Assembly (NCBI RefSeq): GCF_004359375.1
Contig: NZ_CP034726.1
Coordinates: 806,001 to 870,000, forward strand
Direction: 5' to 3'
DNA length: 64,000 bases
DNA from: Acetilactobacillus jinshanensis
Lineage (GTDB): Bacteria; Bacillota; Bacilli; Lactobacillales; Lactobacillaceae
The stretch's first letter is position 1; each line of letters starts with the position of its first letter. A program made the translations under genes and the position numbers. The notes beneath the pieces were generated by a model. The model was not told the DNA's origin and ran no database searches. It saw only the letters and a program-made list of their open reading frames with translations. Positions 50,982-59,097 of the stretch are shown here, in pieces.

Positions 50982-52424
50982 ATGAAAACGAAAAATTTCC
51001 GATTGAAATTAGGTTTATTCCTTAACTACTTGGTCCATGGTTGTGGCCTGATCATCTTAACCCAAAATCTGGATAGTTTGGCTAAGAACTGGCACAGTAC
51101 TTTAGCCACAGCTTCATTTATTCTGTCCGGCTTAGGGATTGGCCGAATTTTAGCTTACTTGATCATGGGCTACATTTCCGATAAGTTCAGCCGTAAATTA
51201 ACGCTGATGATCGGGATGTTCACTTACCTGATCTTCTTCGTGGTAACACCGCTTAACCATAGTTTGGTAATTGCCTATGGCTTGGCAATTCTAGCCGGGA
51301 TCGCTAATTCCGCTTTGGATTCTGCTACTTACCCGTTATTTACTGAATTGGGCTCCAAGAGCAGTTCTGATAACATCCTGATCAAAGCCTTTATGTCAGT
51401 CGGTGAATTTTCCTTACCGTTACTGATTATTTTCCTGAACGCTCATCAGTTATGGTTCGGTCTTTCATTCTTATTCCCAACCGTCTTCTTAGTATTCAAC
51501 ATCTTTAACATCATTACGTTGAAGTTTCCTAACGTTAAAAAGACCGAACAGGTTCAGAGTAAGAGCAGTGTTAAATTAAATAAGTTCAGTAAAACTTTAG
51601 TAACCGCAGCTTTACTGGTCTACGGTTACACGTCAATGGGGATTATGATTTGGTTCACCCAGTGGATCACGATCTTCGCTAAAAAGATCCAGTTCAGTGA
51701 TTGGGTATCACATTTCCTGTTATCAGCTTACAGTGTTGGTTCGATCGTTGGTGTCATCACGACGTTCTTAGTAATGCGTCACTTTAACGTTCGAAACGGT
51801 TGGTTCCTGTTATCTAACCTGATTGGGACGGTTGCTTTGATCATCGTTATCATTAGTCGAATCCCAGCCATTTCCATGGTTGCCTCAATCGTCTTTGGTT
51901 TCAGTGTTGCCGGTGGTTTGATGCAGATCGCCTTAAACATTCTGTTATCAATCTTCCCAAAGCATAAGGGAATCTTTACCGCCATTTACTTTATCTTCGG
52001 TAGTATTGCTTCGTTTACCGTCCCGATTATTACCGGTAAGTTCATCGGCCTCGGTACCCAGAACATTTTAGATGGTGACGTCATCATGGGCTTACTTGGA
52101 ATTATCTCAGCAATCATTGTCTTCCTGTTATTCCCAAAGACCTCGTCACTTAATCAGGCCCGCTTAGAAATCAATTCAATTGACAATCGCCTAACGAAGT
52201 TATTAAATAAACGGTTTGCTACCGTTCACTTTGTTGGCCAGCTGAAAAAGCAGCAGCACCTTGCCACTGAAGATAAAGGTCGTGAAGCTCAGGTCCTGAA
52301 AGGAATCGGCAAGATGAGTAAACCGCAGGCCATCAGCCCATATAATCAAGCGATCGTTCAGAACATTATGAATAATTCCAAGAAGTACGAAGATTTCTTG
52401 AAAAAGAATAAAAACAATAAGTAA
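50982..52424 (+). CDS. MFS permease inside the aromatic biosynthesis unit
   Basis: 480 residues: about 12 membrane helices (1-390) and a 90-residue charged C-terminal tail (NQARLEINSIDNRLTKLLNK...). The loop after helix 2 reads GYISDKFSRKLTLMIG, the MFS signature. It lies first in a unit with aroC and aroA under Tyr control, so the substrate is probably a shikimate-pathway compound or aromatic amino acid (inference). The start follows TAGGAG. Confidence 0.85.
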   Translation: MKTKNFRLKLGLFLNYLVHGCGLIILTQNLDSLAKNWHSTLATASFILSGLGIGRILAYLIMGYISDKFSRKLTLMIGMFTYLIFFVVTPLNHSLVIAYGLAILAGIANSALDSATYPLFTELGSKSSSDNILIKAFMSVGEFSLPLLIIFLNAHQLWFGLSFLFPTVFLVFNIFNIITLKFPNVKKTEQVQSKSSVKLNKFSKTLVTAALLVYGYTSMGIMIWFTQWITIFAKKIQFSDWVSHFLLSAYSVGSIVGVITTFLVMRHFNVRNGWFLLSNLIGTVALIIVIISRIPAISMVASIVFGFSVAGGLMQIALNILLSIFPKHKGIFTAIYFIFGSIASFTVPIITGKFIGLGTQNILDGDVIMGLLGIISAIIVFLLFPKTSSLNQARLEINSIDNRLTKLLNKRFATVHFVGQLKKQQHLATEDKGREAQVLKGIGKMSKPQAISPYNQAIVQNIMNNSKKYEDFLKKNKNNK

Positions 52425-52444
52425 TTAATTGAAAGGAAATTACG

Positions 52445-53608
52445 ATGAATTTTATTACCGCTGGAGAATCACACGGTCCGGAATTAACCGGGATTATTGA
52501 AGGTATTCCGTCCGGTCTGCATATCGACGTTGACGAAATTAATCGAGCCCTGCGTTCACGACAGGGCGGTTATGGCCGTGGTAACCGTCAGAAGATCGAA
52601 CATGATAAAGTCATTATCACTGGTGGGGTTCGTCATCAGATGACGATCGGTTCACCAATTGCCTTACGGATTAAGAATATAGATCATAAACACTGGTCAT
52701 ACATCATGGATCCCAATACGCCAGCCAATTCATTTAATACCCTACGTCGAGTAACGCGACCACGACCGGGTCATGCCGATCTAGCCGGTGCCATGAAATA
52801 TAATCACCGTGACATGCGAAACGTACTGGAACGTTCGTCAGCTCGTGAAACGGCAATGCGAGTCGCCATTGGTAATATCTGTGAACAATTGCTTAAGGCC
52901 TTAGGAATTACGGTCGTCGGCTATGTTCAGTCAGTTGGTAAGATCCAGGCTGACTCCAAAATGCCGTTAAACGTTAAGGAAATTCGTGGTTTGATCAAAA
53001 ATGACATGCGGGTCATCGATGCCGATAAGGTCGAACCGTTACACAAGATGATCTATAAGACTCGTTGGGCCGGTGATACCTTAGGCGGTGTCATTCGAGT
53101 CGTTGCCAATGGTGTTCCAGCTGGCTTAGGCAGTTACATTAGCTGGGACACGAAACTTGACGCCAAGATGGCCTTTGCCGTAATGGGTGTTAATGCCATG
53201 AAGGGCGTTGAAATTGGTGACGGTTTCAAAGCAGCTCACCGTTTTGGCAGTCAGGTCATGGATCCGATCGACTGGAAGAAAGACAAAGGTTTCTTCCGTG
53301 ATTCCGATCATTTAGGTGGTTTTGAAGGTGGCATGACCAACGGGATGCCATTGATTATTAAAGCCGCTATGAAGCCGATCCCGACTTTATACAAGCCGTT
53401 AAAGAGCGTTGACATCAATACCAAGGTCATTAAAAAGGCTAATATTGAACGTTCTGATGTGACGGCAATCGTTCCGGCTTCGATCGTGGTTGAAAACGTG
53501 GTTGCGATTGAATTAGCAAAAGTAATTACCGAAACCTTTGATGGTAGCAACATGAAACGCTTGAAGAAGCAATTTAGTGATTACCGTAAAGAATTAAAGA
53601 ACTTCTAA
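52445..53608 (+). CDS. aroC: Chorismate synthase
   Basis: Last common step to chorismate; needs reduced FMN. 387 residues. Contains GESHGPELTGIIEGIPSGL, SRQGGYGRGNRQKIE, RPRPGHADLAGAMKY, SSARETAMRVAIG and DHLGGFEGGMTNG. The start follows GAAAGGAAAT, 20 bases after the permease gene. Confidence 0.97.
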   Translation: MNFITAGESHGPELTGIIEGIPSGLHIDVDEINRALRSRQGGYGRGNRQKIEHDKVIITGGVRHQMTIGSPIALRIKNIDHKHWSYIMDPNTPANSFNTLRRVTRPRPGHADLAGAMKYNHRDMRNVLERSSARETAMRVAIGNICEQLLKALGITVVGYVQSVGKIQADSKMPLNVKEIRGLIKNDMRVIDADKVEPLHKMIYKTRWAGDTLGGVIRVVANGVPAGLGSYISWDTKLDAKMAFAVMGVNAMKGVEIGDGFKAAHRFGSQVMDPIDWKKDKGFFRDSDHLGGFEGGMTNGMPLIIKAAMKPIPTLYKPLKSVDINTKVIKKANIERSDVTAIVPASIVVENVVAIELAKVITETFDGSNMKRLKKQFSDYRKELKNF

Positions 53609-53623
53609 GGAAGTGAATGAATT

Positions 53624-54922
53624 ATGACTTCAGTAGTAATTGGCCGGGCCAATGGCTTACATGGATCGTTAACAATCCCCGGTGATAAAAGTATTTCTCA
53701 CTGTTCCGTAATCTTCGGTTCGATCAGTAAGGGTAAAACCGTAATTAACCACTTTTTAAAGTCAGCGGATTGTCTGTGTACGATCAAGGCCTTTCAGCAG
53801 ATGGGGGTCAAGATTGCTAGTCATGGTGATCAGGTCGTGATCAACAGTCAGGGCATTGATCATCTGCACGCTCCTAAGACTAAGTTACAGATGGGTAATT
53901 CTGGGACGACGACCCGTTTAATCACGGGCTTACTTTCAGGACAGCCGTTTAATACCACGTTAGTTGGAGATGCTTCGCTGTCAAAACGACCCATGAAACG
54001 AATTTCGGTTCCGTTAAATAAGATGGGCGCCAAAGTCAAAACGACTCGACAGGGGACATTACCACTGGAAATCAACGGTGGTCAAAAGCTGCACGGCATT
54101 AATTATGTGATGCCTGTTGCCAGTGCCCAGGTCAAGAGCTCGATTATCTTAGCCGCAATTCAGGCTTCGACACCGACCAAGATTACCGAACCAATTTTTT
54201 CCCGTGATCATACGGAACGAATGCTAAAGAAATTCAGCCCAAATAGTATTAAGCGAAACGGTCATGACATCGTAATTACGCCTCATCAAGCTTTTACTAG
54301 CCAAACGATTGACGTTCCTGGTGATATATCATCAGCCGCTTACTTCATGGTGGCCGGTGCCATCGTTCCCGATTCAGAAATCTGTCTGAAGAACGTCGGT
54401 GTTAACCCAACCCGAACCGGATTAATTAAAGTCATGAAGCAGATGGGCGCTAATATTCAGCTCAAGAATCTCCATAACCGGGACTCTGAACCCGCTGCGG
54501 ATATCATCGTTAAAAGTTCGAAGTTGCATCCGTGTCACATAACTGGTGATATTATTCCGGCTTTGATTGATGAAGTTCCGTTAGTGGCCTTGTTAGGTGC
54601 CTGTGCTGACGGTGTTACTAAAGTTACTGGCGCTCAGGAGTTACGATATAAGGAATCCAATCGTCTAGCAACCACGACTGAAGAACTACAGAAAATGGGC
54701 GTTAAGATCAAAGAATTACCTGATGGCTTCGTGATCGACGGCAGTCAGCCTTGGCAATCGAAGACGGATGATCTGGACAGTCATAATGATCACCGAATTG
54801 CTATGATGCTAGCTGTAGCGGCATTGATTGCTAAAGAACCCGTTAAGATTCATCATGCCGACAGTATTCGGATTTCATACCCAACCTTCTTTAAAGATTT
54901 GAAAAAATTAGAAAATAAATAA
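53624..54922 (+). CDS. aroA: EPSP synthase (3-phosphoshikimate 1-carboxyvinyltransferase)
   Basis: 432 residues. PGDKSISH at the N-terminus (usual Arg after His is Cys here: SHCSVIFGS), MGNSGTTTRL (the usual AGT form is SGT), RDHTERML, and RYKESNRL; the DSHNDHR motif near the end is intact. Joins shikimate-3-phosphate and PEP. Sixteen bases after aroC; followed by a terminator. Confidence 0.95.
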   Translation: MTSVVIGRANGLHGSLTIPGDKSISHCSVIFGSISKGKTVINHFLKSADCLCTIKAFQQMGVKIASHGDQVVINSQGIDHLHAPKTKLQMGNSGTTTRLITGLLSGQPFNTTLVGDASLSKRPMKRISVPLNKMGAKVKTTRQGTLPLEINGGQKLHGINYVMPVASAQVKSSIILAAIQASTPTKITEPIFSRDHTERMLKKFSPNSIKRNGHDIVITPHQAFTSQTIDVPGDISSAAYFMVAGAIVPDSEICLKNVGVNPTRTGLIKVMKQMGANIQLKNLHNRDSEPAADIIVKSSKLHPCHITGDIIPALIDEVPLVALLGACADGVTKVTGAQELRYKESNRLATTTEELQKMGVKIKELPDGFVIDGSQPWQSKTDDLDSHNDHRIAMMLAVAALIAKEPVKIHHADSIRISYPTFFKDLKKLENK

Positions 54923-54938
54923 TTTATAAATTATACGT

Positions 54939-54976
54939 AAAAGATCCCTAATCTTTAATGATTAGGGATCTTTTTT
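54939..54976. terminator. Convergent terminator after aroA
   Basis: AAAAGATCCCTAATC/GATTAGGGATCTTTTTT; also lies just past the end of the minus-strand fusion gene. Confidence 0.9.
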
Positions 54977-54991
54977 AGTTATGATTGATGA

Positions 54992-56947
54992 TTAATTTTC
55001 GTAAACGTTGGTTTTCATAAAGTCTTGAATTCTTTGAATCGCAACCCGAATGTCCTTTAAACTCGTGTTGGCATAACTGATTCTCAAATAACCTTCACCG
55101 CCGGGACCAAAAATACTTCCTGGAATTACGCCTACGTGGGCTTGTTTAGCTAAACGGTACGCAAATTGAACACTAGTTTGGTGAAAGTATTTAGGAATTT
55201 TAGCGAAGATGTAGAATGCACCAGTTGGTTTTGGACAAGTAAATCCAGCTTGGAGAAGGCCACGTCTTAAAATAATTTGCCGTTTACGGTAGATGTCTCT
55301 CATTCGAGGTCCGTCGTGATAACCATGTTTGAAAGCTTCGTTAGCCGCATATTGAGCACATTCGGTAGCCGAAACGATGTTGTTAACGTGAATATTATTA
55401 ATGCCCTTAATTAATACAGCGGGGCCGCAGACTAGGCCAATTCGCCAACCGGTCATTGCGAAAGCCTTTGAGACACCGTTCAGGATGATTGTCTGGTTAG
55501 GTAGAATCGTGCCTAACAAAACGTGGGGATGTTCATAAGTCAATTCACTATAAATTTCATCACAGATGCATAGGATATGGTGTTTCTTGATAACTCGGGC
55601 AAGTGCTTCTAACTGCGAACTTGAATAGGTATTGCCAACGGGATTGTTCGGATAATTTAGGACTAGCACTTTAATCTGGGGATGACTTTTTAGCACTGTA
55701 TCCAATTTATGTGCTGATAAAATAAAGTGATTGTCAGCAGTGTTGATATAGACCGGTTTGGCGTGCTGCTGAAGAACGTCCGTTGTGTACACTGGAAACG
55801 TCGGTGTTGGGATGGCAACTTCGTCACCGGCTTCTAGAATGGCGCCAAACGTGGCTTGAAGGCCTTCGGTAACTCCGGTCGTTACGATGATTTGCGTTTT
55901 GGGATCATAGTTTAAGCCGTACTTATTTTTTAGATATTTAGCGGCGTTCTGGCGTAACGGCAGGATTCCCTTGGCGTTGGTATAGTGGCTGTGATTGTGC
56001 TCGATTGCCTGGATCGCAGCTTTCTTAATGTGGCCCGGTGTCGGGACGTCCGGTTCGCCAATTGTTAATTTAATCAGGTGTGGGATGTTTTTAATTCGTT
56101 GGGAGAAATTATAGATTTGGTTTGCTGGAACGTGTTTAGTGAAATGATTTAGCCAGTGATCTGGGTTGTTCGTTGGCTGTTCTTTGGGGGCTTCATTTTT
56201 TGAATCATTGTAGTCGTTCTGGGTGAGATATTTATAATTTTGATTAGTTTCCGAAATGGTTTTCTGTAGGGCTTTCGTATCATGATTATTAATGGCTCGT
56301 CTGAAGGCGTTCAGTCGATGCTTGAACTGATTAATTTGCTTAATAATGATCTTTGGGTTGGATTGAATAAATTTTTGGAGAGCTAAGTCCTGTTGATCAT
56401 CTTTGGTGTTGGCTTTTAAATTGGGTTGGATGTCGTGCTTAATGGTTTGATTTAAATTTAACGAGATGATGCTTGGCAGGCTGTCGATGAGATCAGAAAG
56501 ATCGTCGTTAATCTGCGGACTGACGAGTTTAAGGCGCGGCTGATCCTTCTTGAATAATTGCTTAAGGATCTGGATGTCATTTAAATCGGCATCATTATTG
56601 ACTAATAAATAAGAAATTGAATGTTGTTTAGTAAGTAAGGGATGTCCGCATAAGACATGAATGCCTCGTTTGATTAAGGGCTCTGCGGTTGATAAGGTGT
56701 CTTGTTGATTTTTACAGGTGTTGATAATAAGAGCCTTTGGATTAAGACGGATTGATGATAATCGATGAAGGTCATTAACAACATTATCCGTTAGTCCCGT
56801 TAAGATGATGATTGATTTATATTGGATTGCAGGCGTGATTTGATCGCTACTCTTAATATTGACGATCGTAACGTCAGGATGAGATCTGTAAATAGCGTTT
56901 ATAATTGATTGACTTAATTGATTTGAACCGATAACTAGAATCTTCAT
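54992..56947 (-). CDS. Fusion of a degenerate TyrA-like domain and a class I aminotransferase
   Basis: 651 residues. Residues 1-240 follow the tyrA product at 57722 (MKILVIGSNQLSQSIIN; VLCGHPLLTKQ; DSLPSIISLNL; QINQFKHRLNAFRRAINNHD). The NAD loop GTGLIGGS has become GSNQLSQS and GGHPFSGSH has become CGHPLLTKQ, so dehydrogenase activity is unlikely. Residues 265-651 are a PLP aminotransferase: LTIGEPDVPTPGHI, YPNNPVGNTYS, CDEIYSELTYE, Schiff-base Lys in GVSKAFAMTGWRIG, and RISYAN. The second half probably makes Tyr/Phe from their keto acids. Confidence 0.85.
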   Translation of the reverse strand: MKILVIGSNQLSQSIINAIYRSHPDVTIVNIKSSDQITPAIQYKSIIILTGLTDNVVNDLHRLSSIRLNPKALIINTCKNQQDTLSTAEPLIKRGIHVLCGHPLLTKQHSISYLLVNNDADLNDIQILKQLFKKDQPRLKLVSPQINDDLSDLIDSLPSIISLNLNQTIKHDIQPNLKANTKDDQQDLALQKFIQSNPKIIIKQINQFKHRLNAFRRAINNHDTKALQKTISETNQNYKYLTQNDYNDSKNEAPKEQPTNNPDHWLNHFTKHVPANQIYNFSQRIKNIPHLIKLTIGEPDVPTPGHIKKAAIQAIEHNHSHYTNAKGILPLRQNAAKYLKNKYGLNYDPKTQIIVTTGVTEGLQATFGAILEAGDEVAIPTPTFPVYTTDVLQQHAKPVYINTADNHFILSAHKLDTVLKSHPQIKVLVLNYPNNPVGNTYSSSQLEALARVIKKHHILCICDEIYSELTYEHPHVLLGTILPNQTIILNGVSKAFAMTGWRIGLVCGPAVLIKGINNIHVNNIVSATECAQYAANEAFKHGYHDGPRMRDIYRKRQIILRRGLLQAGFTCPKPTGAFYIFAKIPKYFHQTSVQFAYRLAKQAHVGVIPGSIFGPGGEGYLRISYANTSLKDIRVAIQRIQDFMKTNVYEN

Positions 56948-56979
56948 AATATAGCTCCTTTAACTAAACGACATAAATA

Positions 56980-57016
56980 AAAAGGCCATGCGATTAATTT
57001 AACCGCATGGCCTTTT
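56980..57016 (-). terminator. Strong terminator inside the leader of the fusion gene
   Basis: AAAAAGGCCATGCGgTTAA/TTAAtCGCATGGCCTTTTT, only about 33 bases upstream of the fusion gene start and downstream of the Phe attenuator. On the minus strand a T-run follows. I see no competing antiterminator, so either it is leaky or a second control acts here. Confidence 0.75.
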
Positions 57017-57046
57017 TGGGTCTTATTAATTTTTTATCCTTTTAAG

Positions 57047-57157
57047 ATAAAAATCCACACGGCAATCTATTTTTGTCCGTGTGGATTCGAATTACTTAAT
57101 ATCTAACGATGAATGATTCACACGGATGCGCTTTGAAAGAAAAACAGAAACGCACCC
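57047..57157 (-). promoter_or_regulatory. Phe leader-peptide attenuator of the fusion gene
   Basis: Minus strand: segment 1 GGGTGCGTTT (57148-57157) pairs with segment 2 AAAGCGCATCC (within 57116-57134). Segment 2 CCGTGTG pairs with segment 3 CACACGG. Segment 3 ATCCACACGG (57077-57086) pairs with segment 4 CCGTGTGGAT (57053-57062), a perfect 10-pair stem followed by TTTTATC. Phe codons lie between segments 1 and 2, and the leader stop codon lies inside segment 2. This is the classical trp/phe attenuator order. Confidence 0.8.
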
Positions 57158-57204
57158 ATAAAAAGTGTTGATACATATGAGCTTAAGTGATTTGGCATTA
57201 ACAT
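57118..57204 (-). CDS. Phe-rich leader peptide
   Basis: 28 codons from ATG (complement 57202-57204), with AGAAAG upstream: MLMPNHLSSYVSTLFMG, AFLFFFQSASV. Five Phe, four of them at positions 19, 21, 22 and 23. TGA lies in attenuator segment 2. A different frame through the same region (MFNDVNAKSL...) lacks the Phe run. Likely a Phe-supply sensor for the aminotransferase fusion gene. Confidence 0.75.
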   Translation of the reverse strand: MLMPNHLSSYVSTLFMGAFLFFFQSASV

Positions 57205-57242
57205 CGTTAAACATTCTTTCTCTAAAATTGGTTTCATTAACA

Positions 57243-57270
57243 ATTATATCGCGTTTAAGTCATATGTAAA
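57243..57270 (-). promoter_or_regulatory. Promoter of the Phe leader and fusion gene
   Basis: Minus strand TTTACA (57265-57270), 16-base spacer, TATAAT (57243-57248); starts about 30 bases ahead of the leader peptide. Confidence 0.65.
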
Positions 57271-57397
57271 CATATTTATGAAATTTATTAATAAAGTTAT
57301 TAAATTTATATCAGAGCACTTACACCATTAATAAAGTTCATATTTTACATATTATCAGAACAAATCTAATAAAATTATAAATTATGTTCATATTAAG

Positions 57398-57688
57398 TTG
57401 ATTTTTACTTTTATATAGTTATAATGTTAATTGTAAGTTAATAAATAAGCTAATTAATTCTGCATAATAAATAACGAGTAGAATGATTACTTGAACGTCA
57501 GAGAACCGGTGGTTTGCTGTGAACCGGGCAGGGTAATCGTTCAAAATACATTGAGCAGATAATGTTCAGGAAAATCGAGCCTTTATTTTCGATATAAGTG
57601 AGTAGTTACCTACTAAAATGGGTGGTACCGCGGTTTTGAGTAAAAGTCGTCCCAATTGCTGATAATTCAGTAATTGAGACGACTTTTT
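57398..57688 (+). promoter_or_regulatory. T-box 3 (Tyr specifier) with promoter, ahead of tyrA-aroK-aroE
   Basis: TTGATT (57398-57403), 16-base spacer, TATAAT (57420-57425). AGTA (57477-57480), stem I GAATGATTAC/GTAATCGTTC, specifier loop TCAAAATACA with UAC at 57547-57549, GGGTGGTACCGCGG at about 57620-57633, terminator AAAAGTCGTC/GACGACTTTTTT. Unlike T-boxes 1 and 2 it leads straight to the gene with no leader peptide. Confidence 0.92.
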
Positions 57689-57721
57689 TGTTTAGATGAA
57701 AGAATAAAGCAGTGATAACAA

Positions 57722-58582
57722 ATGAAAGTTTTAGTTAACGGAACTGGTTTGATCGGTGGCTCTGTAATCCGTAACATGCGAAAAGCACATCCTCAACTTA
57801 ATATCATTGGATCAGATGTTAACAAAGCTAATTTATATTATTTACTTAAAAAGCATTTGATTGACCATGCTGAGCCATTTATGAAGGCGGCATCCCAAGC
57901 GGACGTCATTATCTTAGCTACGCCGGTCAACGTAATTATTAAGAATTTGCATCAGTTAACTTTAATTCATTTAAAGCCCAGCGTCCTGGTTACTGATGTT
58001 GGTAGCAGTAAGCAGCTGATTCTTAAAAACGCTCAGCAATTAATGAAAAAAGGCGTCCATTTCCTGGGCGGTCATCCATTTTCTGGATCGCATTTAACTG
58101 GAAGTGAGAATAGTCGTTTAAATTTGTTTCAGCAGCGCGCTTATTTCTTGGTTAAAGGTAACGCAACTGAAAAAGACGTGAAGTTGTTTGAGTGGTTAAT
58201 GAACGGATCAGATGCCATCTTCAAGATGATTAGTGCTGAACATCACGATCAGTTATTGAGCTTTATGAGTCATTTACCGCACGTGGTTGCGTTTAGTTTG
58301 ATTGACACAATTGCTCCACAACTTCGCAAGATGGGGATTAAGCCGGCAATTGGTGCTGGCGGAATTCGTGATACGACCCGAATTGCGATGGGTGATCCCA
58401 AAGTGTGGGCTTCAATCTTTAACAGCAATTCAAAATTAATTACTGATCAGATCAATCGATTTGAACAGAAACTCAATGATTTTAAAAAGATTATTGAACA
58501 TCATGACGTTAATAAAATGGAAAAAGATATTGATCAAGATAATCATGTTCGTAAATCAATGGGAAAGGATAAGTCAAAATGA
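57722..58582 (+). CDS. tyrA: Prephenate dehydrogenase
   Basis: 286 residues. The Rossmann loop NGTGLIGGSVI is at about 6-16, followed by SDVNKANLYY, TDVGSSK, LGGHPFSGSH (catalytic His region) and the C-terminal helical domain with MSHLPHVVAF and GAGGIRDTTRIA. It converts prephenate to 4-hydroxyphenylpyruvate with NAD. Position behind a Tyr T-box fits tyrosine synthesis. Its stop overlaps the aroK start (ATGA). Confidence 0.93.
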   Translation: MKVLVNGTGLIGGSVIRNMRKAHPQLNIIGSDVNKANLYYLLKKHLIDHAEPFMKAASQADVIILATPVNVIIKNLHQLTLIHLKPSVLVTDVGSSKQLILKNAQQLMKKGVHFLGGHPFSGSHLTGSENSRLNLFQQRAYFLVKGNATEKDVKLFEWLMNGSDAIFKMISAEHHDQLLSFMSHLPHVVAFSLIDTIAPQLRKMGIKPAIGAGGIRDTTRIAMGDPKVWASIFNSNSKLITDQINRFEQKLNDFKKIIEHHDVNKMEKDIDQDNHVRKSMGKDKSK

Positions 58583-59097
58583 AGTTAATTATTATCGGTT
58601 TCATGGCTAGCGGCAAAAGTACTATGGCAAAAATTTTAAGTCAGAAATGGCAGTTACCAAGTCATGATTTAGATCAGATGGTTCAGCAGAATGCTGGAAT
58701 GTCGATTCCGGAATACTTTAAAAAATACGATGAAGCTCACTTCAGAGCTTTAGAAACGGATACTTTAGGGATGGCTCTAAAGCAGACCGGGATCTTATCT
58801 ACCGGTGGTGGCACCCCGATGCGCGAAGTTAACTTCGACGCAATTCAAAATCAGTCAGCTCCGGTCGTCTTTTTAAACGCTTCCGATCAAACCATTCAGC
58901 AGCGTTTAATTCATGATGGTGCTAGTAGTCGACCGTTATTCCAGAAACTTGGCATGGACGGCATGATGCAGCTAAAACACCGTCGTCAGTTGACTTACGA
59001 ACGTTTAGCTGATCGAATCATTAACGTTAATAACGAAAATCCGGTCTTCAACGCCGACCGGTTAGTAGATAAGTTAGGGATGGTCACCAATGGTTAA
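58579..59097 (+). CDS. aroK: Shikimate kinase
   Basis: 172 residues; P-loop GFMASGKST (about 7-15), LDQMV (shikimate/Mg site DxD region), FRxLE as FRALET, and STGGGTP. Makes shikimate-3-phosphate for aroA. Overlaps tyrA by 4 bases and aroE by 8, so translation is coupled. Confidence 0.95.
   Translation: MKLIIIGFMASGKSTMAKILSQKWQLPSHDLDQMVQQNAGMSIPEYFKKYDEAHFRALETDTLGMALKQTGILSTGGGTPMREVNFDAIQNQSAPVVFLNASDQTIQQRLIHDGASSRPLFQKLGMDGMMQLKHRRQLTYERLADRIINVNNENPVFNADRLVDKLGMVTNG

Noticed and set aside
57118-57226. Alternative leader frame starting MFNDVNAKSLKLI upstream of the fusion gene
   Set aside because: It lacks the Phe run and ends beyond segment 2, whereas the ATG at 57204 gives a Phe-rich peptide whose stop falls in segment 2, as in the two Tyr leaders.
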